Notes: generated from the sequence alone by a model not told the origin. 11,456 bases of DNA from an uncultured Porphyromonas sp. (GCA_902465775.1 CABQOJ010000024.1:1-11456), one strand, 5' to 3'. Shown: positions 1-5,453, numbered from the stretch's first letter. Numbers and translations: made by a program.

Positions 1-40
1 GGGGGTTAAAGGGGGAAGAGGAAAGGGGGAACAAAGGGGG
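1..40 (+). repeat. Four evenly spaced G5 tracts inside the initiator gene
   Basis: Runs of five G occur at 1-5, 11-15, 25-29 and 36-40, separated by 5, 9 and 6 bases. This fits a G-quadruplex pattern on the plus strand (the non-coding strand here). The minus strand reads them as a Pro-rich linker. The tract may extend beyond the left edge. It could equally be simple low-complexity linker coding sequence. Confidence 0.5.
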
Positions 41-552
41 ACTTTTTCTTGCTTTTTGTCGGTGTAACATTTGCAACCTGCTATTGCAACATCTGTCACG
101 CCTGCTAACCGACTGTTATCTAACTCATTAAAACACTTGTCGTTATCGCTTGATGCATTTGCATTGCATTTGCATTGCATTTGCATTGCACTTGCATCTG
201 CATTTGCATCACCCCACCGCTCCTGCGCTGCTTGCCTACGCTTAGCAGAGATACTAGCTCGCTTACCCATATCGTGCGAGAGACGCTTGGAGTAAAAACG
301 CTTACCGCAATCGGTAAAGGTGAATAACCCAAAGCCCTCGACAACCTGCTTGATAAGTCCTGCACTAACACGGAGTTCAAAGGCTATCTCGTTGTAGTCT
401 TTGGAGCCTGTGTGGTCTGTGCGGTCTCGTAGTATCTCTATGATACCCCAATATAGCCCGTAGCCCTCCCAGCCCAGCTTCATGCGCAAGGCGAGTAGCT
501 TCTCATCTTGGCGTGCGTTGCTGTCGTGTTTAATCTGATTCTGTCGTGCCAT
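1..552 (-). CDS. Phage replication initiator-like protein with DUF4373-type N-terminal domain (partial)
   Basis: The gene starts at ATG 552 and is open for 184 codons to the window edge, so its C-terminus is missing. Residues 9-95 match what I know of the DUF4373 (Lin1244/Lin1753-like) N-terminal domain of Bacteroidota phages: DSNARQDEKLLALRMKLGWE, then EGYGLYWGIIEILRD, KDYNEIAFELRVS and FGLFTFTDCGKRFYSKR. Members often sit beside replication genes and are thought to start phage DNA replication. Residues 96-115 are basic. Residues 117-134 are low-complexity (Ala, Gln, Cys, Asn), encoded by a tandem repeat. Residues 171-184 are proline-rich, encoded by C-tracts. It is the last gene visible in the leftward early operon, 21 bp after the winged-helix gene. 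The domain call is fairly sure; the replication role is inferred. Confidence 0.8.
   Translation of the reverse strand, partial: MARQNQIKHDSNARQDEKLLALRMKLGWEGYGLYWGIIEILRDRTDHTGSKDYNEIAFELRVSAGLIKQVVEGFGLFTFTDCGKRFYSKRLSHDMGKRASISAKRRQAAQERWGDANADASAMQMQCKCNANASSDNDKCFNELDNSRLAGVTDVAIAGCKCYTDKKQEKVPLCSPFPLPPLTP
154..210. repeat. Tandem TGCATTTGCAT repeat (three 11-mers plus two 12-mers), possible iterons
   Basis: TGCATTTGCAT occurs three times end to end at 154-164, 165-175 and 176-186. It is followed by two 12-base variants, TGCACTTGCATC (187-198) and TGCATTTGCATC (199-210). The array lies between the N-terminal domain and the distal part of the initiator gene. An 11-base unit is not a multiple of three, so the copies are read in successive frames and three copies (33 bases) restore the frame. 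Initiator-gene-internal iterons are known from the lambda O gene; an origin role here is inferred. Confidence 0.75.
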
Positions 553-573
553 AGCTATATAGGTGTTAAGCGG

Positions 574-780
574 TTAGTCTACTAAGCTGTACTCGGCAAA
601 GCGTTTGCCGTCCTCTTCTATCATTGTCGTCTCTATGTTCATACCGTGCTTGTGCTTGAGCGTCCAGATGCAGGCACTCAGGCGAAAGCAACCGTACAGG
701 CGTAGAGCCTCTAGCGGTGTAATACTGCGACCACTCTCTAGGTGACGCTGTACTAAGTCTCTCTGTGTTGTGATTATCAT
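574..780 (-). CDS. Small winged-helix DNA-binding protein (HTH_39-like)
   Basis: This is a 68-residue protein with one helix-turn-helix/winged-helix fold. Residues 6-52 show a first helix (RDLVQRHLESG), then SITPLEALRLYGCFRLSACIWTLK as the second and recognition helices, and NIETTMIEEDGKRFAEYSL as the beta wing. The SITPLEAL..G..RL sequence is typical of small phage proteins with this domain. It lies 3 bp after the NinB-like gene and 21 bp before the initiator gene, so it is co-transcribed with the replication genes. Its partner DNA is unknown; it may regulate the operon or assist replication. Confidence 0.72.
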   Translation of the reverse strand: MIITTQRDLVQRHLESGRSITPLEALRLYGCFRLSACIWTLKHKHGMNIETTMIEEDGKRFAEYSLVD

Positions 781-783
781 ATC

Positions 784-1221
784 CTATAAGTATTGTTTGT
801 TGTTCCTCACCTCTCGCTCTATCTCAAAGAGCGCGTCCCTATCGGCTGTTGACGGGAGATAGATACCCGCTACTTGTGCCGACCAGTTTCTAAAGCGCTC
901 AATGGATAGCGTCATCTCTTCTACCGTCAAGTCACTACTACTGCGTAGGTACTCTTTGCGTCCCCTTAGCTTGCTATTGCGTGTCCTTACATAGAGGTCA
1001 CTATTTGCTTCACGCTTGTAGTAGTCTTGCTTGACGCTCTCTAGGTCTTCCCCTACTTGGAGCGCAAAGTAGCCCAGTAAGAGATGCAGGTAGCTGTTTT
1101 GCGAAGTCGTGCGCTTGCAACTGACACGCCTCAGCTCGACTATCTCCTGACGCTTCAGGTGATAGGCTACCTTAGTCTCAAATGAGCTTCTTTGCAACTC
1201 GCTATGTAGGTCGTAAATCAT
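784..1221 (-). CDS. NinB-like phage protein (putative recombination accessory)
   Basis: This is a 145-residue protein. Residues 37-49 (RTTSQNSYLHLLL) resemble the R(S/T)xxQNxxLH/W signature of NinB/Orf-type and related phage recombination proteins. Residues 91-127 contain the segment YLRSSSDLTVEEMT, followed by IERFRNWSAQVAGIYLPS, a pattern I associate with a protein widespread in Bacteroidota prophages. Lambda NinB (Orf) helps load recombination proteins on single-stranded DNA. The start overlaps the exonuclease stop by one base (TAATG), which suggests translational coupling. The position directly after exonuclease and annealing protein fits a recombination role. The exact family remains uncertain. 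Confidence 0.6.
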   Translation of the reverse strand: MIYDLHSELQRSSFETKVAYHLKRQEIVELRRVSCKRTTSQNSYLHLLLGYFALQVGEDLESVKQDYYKREANSDLYVRTRNSKLRGRKEYLRSSSDLTVEEMTLSIERFRNWSAQVAGIYLPSTADRDALFEIEREVRNNKQYL

Positions 1222-2159
1222 TACTCAGCCTTGGCAAAAGTTACTCTAAGCATCGCCTTACGCTCCGTCTCGGTTACGTACTGCGTGTAGATGTCGGGCT
1301 GCTCTGCCTCTAGCTTCTTGCTGTCTAGTCGCTTGGTCGTAGAGGCGGGTGTGTAGGTTACTTTGGTACCGTCATAGGCTGTAAAGCTCTTGGTGCCCTT
1401 AGCTTCCATATCTGACTGTAGTTGCTCCTCTAGTGGAGTCAGTACAGCCTCGATATTGCTTATTATAGCTTTCAGCCCTGCTATCTCCTTGCGACCGCCT
1501 ATGATGCTCCTGATAAGAGCCTCACCACTGGGTAGCGGGGTTGTATAGGTCTCACCTTTCTGCCATAGCTCGATAATATGCTCTACCTCCTCGGGGCTGT
1601 GTCGTGGTACCTCGACCAGCTTAGCCTCTTCACCTCGTAGCCAGATAGCGTATAACTTTCCTACATTGATGTTCGGGTTCTGCTCCTCGAACATATAAGC
1701 GTAGAAACTCAACTGCCACGATACGTAAGCCTCATTGAGCGTGTAGGTCGTCTTAATGTCGTACAGGTTGCACTCACTATCTACACAATCAATAGAGCTG
1801 GCTACCTGCCAATCGTCGTTGCTCACGAGATACTCATTAGCTATCATCGTGATGCCGTGCGCCTCCTTGAGCTTGATGTAGTTGTCCACCTCTCTTTGAT
1901 AGCGGTAGTCTACCATCTCGGGCTCTGTCGGGGTCACGTCCGTAGCTTGGCACAACTGATGTATGCGAGTACCTCGCTCGGCCGCATTACGTAGTACCTC
2001 CTCGGGGATGCCGTCATACTCGTTGGGAAATATCACGCTCTTCAGGATACCCGTCACACCGTGGTAACGGGTCGTTCCAAAGTCTTCACCCACCACAAAG
2101 TAGTCGTGCGCTATCTCGTCAAAGGTGACGGGAGACTGCCTTAAGTCTTCTGCTCTCAT
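1221..2159 (-). CDS. PD-(D/E)XK exonuclease (RecE/YqaJ/Cas4-like)
   Basis: This is a 312-residue protein with a PD-(D/E)XK nuclease core. Visible motifs in order are: GVTGILKSV (34-42); RGTRIHQ with His67; Asp124 in ASSIDCVD; Asp134-Ile-Lys136 in YDIKTT, the (D/E)xK centre; and Gln149 to Tyr153 in SWQLSFYAYMF. Residues 222-312 form a separate C-terminal region with a helical stretch (EIAGLKAIISNIEAVLTPLE) and a KSFTAYDGTKVTYTP segment. That region is often found fused to such phage nucleases. The enzyme is expected to resect double-stranded DNA ends to give the 3' strand used by the ERF protein encoded immediately upstream, one base away. All core catalytic residues appear present. Confidence 0.87.
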   Translation of the reverse strand: MRAEDLRQSPVTFDEIAHDYFVVGEDFGTTRYHGVTGILKSVIFPNEYDGIPEEVLRNAAERGTRIHQLCQATDVTPTEPEMVDYRYQREVDNYIKLKEAHGITMIANEYLVSNDDWQVASSIDCVDSECNLYDIKTTYTLNEAYVSWQLSFYAYMFEEQNPNINVGKLYAIWLRGEEAKLVEVPRHSPEEVEHIIELWQKGETYTTPLPSGEALIRSIIGGRKEIAGLKAIISNIEAVLTPLEEQLQSDMEAKGTKSFTAYDGTKVTYTPASTTKRLDSKKLEAEQPDIYTQYVTETERKAMLRVTFAKAE

Positions 2160-2160
2160 A

Positions 2161-2754
2161 TTACTTACTCTCTAGCTTTGCTTTTAGATCGGCACAATGT
2201 GCTTTGACCTGCGGGTGCTCTCGTAGGTTCTGCGGGAGCTTGCCAAAAGCTTCGTAAAGCTCTTCCACGCTCTTCGCATCGTCTAGCGTCTTACGCATCT
2301 CAGACGTCATAGCGGGCTGGGCTGGTGCGCTTGCCTTGGCTGTTGGCTTCTTTCCTTTAGCCTCCTGCACCTTGGTATACTCGTCCGTATCTGCGTCCTT
2401 GGTATCATCGATGCAGAATAGTCCGTTGAGTGCGTACTTACGTGCGTATGAGCTTGCTGAGCCTGTCATCTGCGAGGCGTCCATTTTGCCCTTGTCTGTA
2501 TCTTCACGAGCATACGCTATATTCCTGACCTGCTCGCCCTTTTGGTTGGTTAGCGTGGCGGTAGCGCATACATAGTAGCGGTCACCGATAAGCACTATCT
2601 CATCACCAACTACGAGTGTCGTCTGCGTTTCAGCCATCAAAGGCTTTACAGCCTCGTAGATATCCTCTAATGAGCGGTATTTGAATCCGCCAAACTTGTT
2701 GAATTGCCCCTTAGGAGCTTTTAATTTGGCTTGGATAATCTGTAGTTCTTGCAT
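2161..2754 (-). CDS. erf: ERF-family single-strand annealing protein
   Basis: This is a 197-residue protein. The ERF domain covers about residues 5-125, with YRSLEDIYEAVKPLM (26-40) and the signature GSASSYARKYALNGLFCIDD (98-117) followed by TKDADT. ERF proteins anneal complementary single strands and are the phage counterpart of RecA/Rad52-type recombinases. Residues 128-150 are a Lys/Ala/Pro-rich linker. Residues 150-197 are a small helical tail (MRKTLDDAKSVEELYEAFGK), as is common for contacts with SSB or other partners. The gene lies between ssb (34 bp upstream) and the exonuclease (1 bp downstream), a classic recombination cassette. The start ATG at 2754 follows the conserved N-terminal pattern. 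Confidence 0.93.
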   Translation of the reverse strand: MQELQIIQAKLKAPKGQFNKFGGFKYRSLEDIYEAVKPLMAETQTTLVVGDEIVLIGDRYYVCATATLTNQKGEQVRNIAYAREDTDKGKMDASQMTGSASSYARKYALNGLFCIDDTKDADTDEYTKVQEAKGKKPTAKASAPAQPAMTSEMRKTLDDAKSVEELYEAFGKLPQNLREHPQVKAHCADLKAKLESK

Positions 2755-2788
2755 TGCGTTCTATCTTCTAATGTCTAATCTCTAACCT

Positions 2789-3166
2789 CTAGAAAGGTCT
2801 TTCTGATTGCTGTACGCTAGTCTGAGACTGCTGTCCAGCTTTGCTCCCGACATTATTGTCGTCAGCAAACTTTAGTATCTCGATGCTACCCGTGTTGGTT
2901 GACACTTGTAGCGAGATGCCACTCTTGCCCTGCTGGTTAGTCCACATACCAGCTTTCAGTCGCCCTCGAACTAGTACCCTCGTACCCTTGACAAGGTAGG
3001 AGCCCATCTTATCGTAGTTGCCATTGACAAATACGTCATACCACGTAGGAGCTTCTTCCTTGTTCTCATTGACAGCTACCGAAAAGGTCAGCACCCCCCT
3101 GCCGTCTCTTGTTTGGATTACCTCGGCATCTTTGCCGATGTTCCCAGTGATGATTACTTCTTGCAT
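2789..3166 (-). CDS. ssb: Single-stranded DNA-binding protein
   Basis: This is a 125-residue SSB with one OB fold (about residues 1-100). It begins MQEVIITGNIGKDAEV, has FSVAVNE at 28-34, WYDVFVNG at 42-49, KGTRVLVRGRLKAGMW at 60-75 and IEILKFA at 95-101. Residues 102-121 form a flexible Gln/Ser-rich linker, and the tail ends SERPF. The final Pro-Phe matches the usual SSB tip, but the preceding residues lack the typical run of acidic residues (DDDIPF). Partner binding through the tip may therefore be weaker or phage-specific. It protects single strands made in replication and by the exonuclease, and leads the recombination block. Confidence 0.93.
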   Translation of the reverse strand: MQEVIITGNIGKDAEVIQTRDGRGVLTFSVAVNENKEEAPTWYDVFVNGNYDKMGSYLVKGTRVLVRGRLKAGMWTNQQGKSGISLQVSTNTGSIEILKFADDNNVGSKAGQQSQTSVQQSERPF

Positions 3167-3179
3167 GTTGCTTGTTTAG

Positions 3180-3461
3180 TTAGTTGTCGTTATCTTCTTT
3201 GTTCAGCTCGAAGAGCTTCTTCATATACTCCATAGGGTCGTCCTCTGTCTCTCGGTACAGCTCGGACGCTCCCAGCACGATGTCTCGTACCTCCTCGCTA
3301 CGTATCATCGCTATGTAGAGGTTCGTCTTGAGGTTCGTCTTAGTGCCACACGCCTTGACCAGCGTTCCATTCTTTTCACCCTGCACCAGCATCACGGAGC
3401 GAAACTTTTTGTCCTTTCTGTAATAGCGGTTCACCCACCGCTCTAATAGCTTGCCTATCAT
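3180..3461 (-). CDS. Small phage protein, array A paralogue 1
   Basis: This is a 93-residue protein of unknown function. Its core RSVMLVQGEKNGTLVKACG (22-40), followed by a helical stretch with AMIRSEEVRDIVLGASELY, aligns by eye with two other small genes in the operon (3800-4069 and 4056-4298). The shared plan is a short amphipathic helix, a beta hairpin containing (R/K)S.(M/F)L and a gap-Gly turn, then two helices. The N-terminus is basic (KLLERWVNRYYRKDKK) and the C-terminus acidic and Asn-rich (NKEDNDN). It ends 13 bp before ssb and follows a 94-bp gap that contains a strong hairpin. It is predicted cytoplasmic, with no signal or membrane segment. Confidence 0.75.
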   Translation of the reverse strand: MIGKLLERWVNRYYRKDKKFRSVMLVQGEKNGTLVKACGTKTNLKTNLYIAMIRSEEVRDIVLGASELYRETEDDPMEYMKKLFELNKEDNDN

Positions 3462-3501
3462 AGTTCTTCGTTATCCTTTTTTCTCGACTAGCCCTTTGTA
3501 G

Positions 3502-3522
3502 GGACGCTCGACCCGAGCGTCC
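3502..3522. other. Perfect 9-bp hairpin in the early operon
   Basis: GGACGCTCG (3502-3510) pairs exactly with CGAGCGTCC (3514-3522) across a three-base loop. It lies in the 94-bp non-coding gap between the membrane-protein gene and array A paralogue 1, the largest gap in the distal operon. No T-run follows on either strand, so it does not look like a standard terminator. It may act as an RNA processing or stability element, or as an attenuator before the SSB/recombination genes. Confidence 0.6.
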
Positions 3523-3555
3523 GTCTCCGTCAAGACTAGACTGCGTTCTCCCGAT

Positions 3556-3828
3556 TCACTCCGATACCTCCGATTCTTGCCCAGCGTCCTCCAGCTCATC
3601 CTCGTACATAATATGCGGTAACATACCCCACTTGTGTAGTGCCTTGCCTATCTTGCAGGTGAAGTATATCACACCTGCACCAGCTACTCTTGCCAGCAAG
3701 CTAAACGACCACGTAGTCACATCTACGTCGAGGTCGTGCAGGAGTAGCACAAAGCCCACCCCTGCTAGTATCGATAGCCCCAGCACTCGGAGCCACGCTT
3801 CAATCGTTGTTAGTCTTTGCTTTTTCAT
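3556..3828 (-). CDS. Small two-helix membrane protein
   Basis: This is a 90-residue protein starting at ATG 3828. A longer frame exists upstream, but this start matches the ACAATG context of its neighbours. Two hydrophobic segments lie at about residues 12-30 (WLRVLGLSILAGVGFVLLL) and 40-60 (ending VIYFTCKIGKA). They are joined by a short acidic loop (HDLDVDV). The N-terminus is basic (MKKQR) and the tail strongly acidic (YEDELEDAGQESEVSE). By the positive-inside tendency both termini could be cytoplasmic. It overlaps the end of the upstream gene by 29 bases. It resembles no family I recognise. The early-operon location argues against a holin; a role at the membrane such as exclusion is only a guess. 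Confidence 0.68.
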   Translation of the reverse strand: MKKQRLTTIEAWLRVLGLSILAGVGFVLLLHDLDVDVTTWSFSLLARVAGAGVIYFTCKIGKALHKWGMLPHIMYEDELEDAGQESEVSE

Positions 3829-4069
3829 TGTATTTCGCTTTGTCTGTTTCGTACTTAAACAAGGCACTAGCACAAATGCTGCGCAGCTCCTTATCTGCTA
3901 TCATAGCCTCCGCTAGAGACTCTACTAGATGACCCCTACTGCCGTGGTAAGTTTTACGGATGCCTTCCTCATCGCCTGCGATTAGCATCACACTGCGATT
4001 ATCTTCGTCTTCCTCAGACCACCTTAAGAGAGCTTCAGCCAGCTCGTTCTGCTTGTTATTCTTTGTCAT
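3800..4069 (-). CDS. Small phage protein, array A paralogue 2
   Basis: This is an 89-residue acidic protein of unknown function. The segment NRSVMLIAGDEEGIRK (24-39), then VESLAEAMIADKELRSICAS, parallels RSVMLVQGEKNGTLVK and LYIAMIRSEEVRDIVLGAS of the gene at 3180-3461. The N-terminal helix (LAEALLRWSEEDED) parallels LERWVNRYYRKD there and VTALQEWRDNED in the gene at 4056-4298. Its start overlaps the upstream paralogue by 14 bases, and its end overlaps the membrane-protein gene by 29 bases. This arrangement implies coupled translation. It has no membrane segment, signal peptide or catalytic motif. Confidence 0.75.
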   Translation of the reverse strand: MTKNNKQNELAEALLRWSEEDEDNRSVMLIAGDEEGIRKTYHGSRGHLVESLAEAMIADKELRSICASALFKYETDKAKYNEKAKTNND

Positions 4070-4298
4070 TGTCTTGGTCGTTAAATAAGTCCATCTCCTT
4101 AAGAATCATCGCCCACTGCACGACTCTCTCTGTCTGCTTTTTCTCATTCATCACTGATGCTAGTGAGGCTCCGAGTAGGAAGTCGTTACCCAGCACCGCC
4201 GCCGTCATTTCTGCCCCGTCTACTGCAACGAGGAAGTAGGACTTATCCTCGTTGTCCCTCCACTCTTGGAGGGCTGTTACTATCTCATCTATCGTCAT
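4056..4298 (-). CDS. Small phage protein, array A paralogue 3
   Basis: This is an 80-residue acidic protein of unknown function. It follows the same plan as its two relatives: helix (IVTALQEWRDNEDK), beta segment (SYFLVAVDGAEMTAAVLG), then helices (ASLASVMNEKKQTERVVQWA). Similarity to paralogue 2 is weak but collinear. The C-terminal tail FNDQDNDKE is encoded across the start of the next gene, so the acidic DND tail and the downstream ACAATGAC start share the same bases. The bases around its own start (4294-4313) nearly repeat those around the start of paralogue 2, which supports tandem duplication. Confidence 0.72.
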   Translation of the reverse strand: MTIDEIVTALQEWRDNEDKSYFLVAVDGAEMTAAVLGNDFLLGASLASVMNEKKQTERVVQWAMILKEMDLFNDQDNDKE

Positions 4299-4313
4299 TG
4301 TCTCGGTCGTTTA
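4065..4313. repeat. Duplicated gene-junction sequence in array A
   Basis: GTCATTGTCTCGGTCGTTTA (4294-4313) and GTCATTGTCTTGGTCGTTAA (4065-4084) match at 18 of 20 positions. Each covers the start codon of one array A gene and the last codons of, or bases just after, the gene before it. The shorter core GTCATTGT recurs at the starts near 4432 and 4709. The repeats are best read as traces of tandem duplication of a gene-plus-junction unit, or as a conserved coupling signal. Confidence 0.65.
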
Positions 4314-4428
4314 GTTGCTTGTTATTCTCTTCCTCGTCCCACAGTAGGTCTCGGATTTGTCCGTGTATCTCCTCAGTCTCATTTCGGAGCTTGCGTACTG
4401 CACGCTCTAGCTCCCTCAGTTCATTCAG
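4285..4428 (-). CDS. Possible 47-residue coiled-coil frame with no ATG (coupled CTG start or frame-shifted gene)
   Basis: Between two array genes, one frame stays open for 47 codons and reads like a real protein: LNELRELERAVRKLRNETEE, then IHGQIRDLLWDEEENNKQLN. This is a charged heptad-like helix. It has no ATG, GTG or TTG in frame. The neighbouring ACAATGAC, a start context shared with other genes here, is offset by one base and hits TGA after three codons. Three readings fit: a CTG start coupled to the overlapping stop of the upstream gene, a -1 frameshift extending the upstream protein, or a small gene disabled by a one-base change near its start. Confidence 0.4.
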   Translation of the reverse strand: MNELRELERAVRKLRNETEEIHGQIRDLLWDEEENNKQLNDRDNDDR

Positions 4429-4709
4429 TCATTGTCTAGTTCGTTGTCTAGTTTATCCTCCAGTCTCGCTATAGCTCTCTCGATACCGTAAGCCTTCCGT
4501 ATATTATCCACAGTACTTACTGCATAGCTCAGTATCCCATGTGTTGAGGCGGTCGCAGAGCGTAGATGCTCTTCTGCATCTTTGTCTAGTCTGTCCTCCT
4601 CATCGCAATGGATGCTTTGGAGGACTGACATAACCACGACCGCATCTGTTTGTAGCTCTATAGCCTTGCGCATTACCTTTTTGAGATTCTCTAATCCTTG
4701 CTTTGTCAT
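4425..4709 (-). CDS. Small helical phage protein of unknown function
   Basis: This is a 94-residue protein starting at ATG 4709 (MTKQGLENLKK). An upstream in-frame methionine exists, but it would overlap the preceding gene deeply, and 4709 has the shared ACAATGAC context. It appears mainly helical: ENLKKVMRKAIELQTDAVVV, an acidic middle (CDEEDRLDKDAEEH), then GIERAIARLEDKL. The C-terminus LDNELDND comes from a 12-base tandem duplication. It is not clearly related to the other array A proteins apart from the start and tail pattern. It lies 4 bp after the double-HTH gene. Confidence 0.68.
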   Translation of the reverse strand: MTKQGLENLKKVMRKAIELQTDAVVVMSVLQSIHCDEEDRLDKDAEEHLRSATASTHGILSYAVSTVDNIRKAYGIERAIARLEDKLDNELDND

Positions 4710-4713
4710 TGTA

Positions 4714-5136
4714 TTATCTTTTTGCTGTGTAAAACCTTTTAATCTCTTTGCCAGTGAAGAAGCGGTAACCATTGTGCTTCCTACGACCACACTTGATGTA
4801 CCCCTTCTTTATCCAGTTCCTTATCGACCCGTCAGATACACCAAGTAGCTCAGCCGTCTTGGTGACGCTATACTGGTCAGTGTCGTTGATTTGTGGCATT
4901 TCTGTTACCATACCTCTACCTATTCTGTTTATACCGTCTCTCTTGGCTCTGTCTAGAATAAAATCCTTGATATTACTACCTCGTGAATAGCAAAAACTGC
5001 GGTTCTCACCCTTGATTCGCTCCAGCTGGCCAGCCACTCTGTAGTTTGTTATACTACGAGTGCTCACTCCCAGCATATCCGCTATCTCCTTTGTCGTGTA
5101 CAGCGTCCTATCATTGATTTTGTCTATCTCTATCAT
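4714..5136 (-). CDS. Protein with two tandem MerR/excisionase-like HTH domains
   Basis: This is a 140-residue protein built from two copies of the same DNA-binding fold. Domain 1 (about 12-62) reads LYTTKEIADMLGVSTRSITN and ends in NIKDFI. Domain 2 (about 88-137) reads QYSVTKTAELLGVSDGSIRN, then WIKKGYIK and FFTGKEIKRFY. Both show the xYTxxEIAxxLGVSxxSIxN(Y/W)xxxG pattern of HTH_17/MerR-type winged helices. The linker (63-87) is polar. Single-domain relatives are excisionases or phage regulators; two domains in one chain could bind paired half-sites. It is preceded by a 104-bp gap with a large inverted repeat, possibly its own binding site or a leader. It is likely a regulator of the operon or of excision. 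Confidence 0.8.
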   Translation of the reverse strand: MIEIDKINDRTLYTTKEIADMLGVSTRSITNYRVAGQLERIKGENRSFCYSRGSNIKDFILDRAKRDGINRIGRGMVTEMPQINDTDQYSVTKTAELLGVSDGSIRNWIKKGYIKCGRRKHNGYRFFTGKEIKRFYTAKR

Positions 5137-5165
5137 ATCCTTATCCCTATTGCTTGTTATGTGGT

Positions 5166-5232
5166 GGATAGCTCCCGCTCCCCCTATCGTTATCTGTCAC
5201 AATAATCACTAATCATCTGAGCGGGGCTATCC
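5166..5232. other. Long inverted repeat upstream of the double-HTH gene
   Basis: GGATAGCTCCCGCTC (5166-5180) pairs with GAGCGGGGCTATCC (5219-5232), leaving one bulged base and a loop of 38 bases. The loop carries TGATTA twice, 7 bases apart, on the minus strand. In the leftward transcript this would form a stable stem-loop 30 bases before the double-HTH start codon. There is no T-run. It may be a leader/attenuator, an RNA-processing site or a protein-binding site. Confidence 0.6.
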
Positions 5233-5240
5233 GTATATCT

Positions 5241-5423
5241 CTAAAGGGTTCTAAGCCACCAGCGGTAAAACTTTACCCAAAACAGCTCCGCTCTAATACT
5301 GCGCAACTCGTTTATTATAGTCTTGTTTTCTTGTAGCTCCCTCGGCAAGCTCCTATAGAAGTCACGGGTCTCCCTGCGTGTCTTCAGCTTGCACATCTTA
5401 TCTAATGCTTCTACGATATTCAT
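5241..5423 (-). CDS. Small basic phage protein of unknown function
   Basis: This is a 60-residue protein. It is rich in Lys and Arg (KMCKLKTRRETRDFYRSLPR), with a helix (ELQENKTIINELRSIRAELF) and an aromatic C-terminus (WVKFYRWWLRTL) that could contact membrane or nucleic acid. It lies between two structured non-coding stretches. No family is recognised. It is accepted as a gene because it has an ATG start, continues the operon direction and no competing frame is open, but a short frame of this size could occur by chance. Confidence 0.5.
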   Translation of the reverse strand: MNIVEALDKMCKLKTRRETRDFYRSLPRELQENKTIINELRSIRAELFWVKFYRWWLRTL

Positions 5424-5453
5424 ATCTCTATACTCTTCTAGTTTCTAAGTAAA

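Noticed and set aside
154..210. CRISPR array
   Set aside because: Units are contiguous 11- or 12-mers with no spacers and no cas genes.
71..295. Open frame on the plus strand, 74 codons
   Set aside because: It lies wholly opposite the DUF4373-like gene, and its His/Leu/Ala-rich repeats are just the other strand of the TGCATTTGCAT array.
120..380. Open minus-strand frame of 86 codons in another phase of the initiator gene
   Set aside because: It lacks domain similarity and is out of phase with the frame that gives the clear DUF4373-type sequence.
3502..3522. Intrinsic terminator
   Set aside because: A strong stem, but no T-run on either side and essential phage genes continue in the same direction.
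3632..3916. Plus-strand frame opposite the membrane protein and array A paralogue 2
   Set aside because: Composition is Ser/Cys-rich shadow sequence, antisense to two accepted genes.
4157..4474. Plus-strand frame of 105 codons opposite array A
   Set aside because: It is dominated by Ser/Arg/Leu codons created by acidic codons on the other strand; no start signal or homology recognised.
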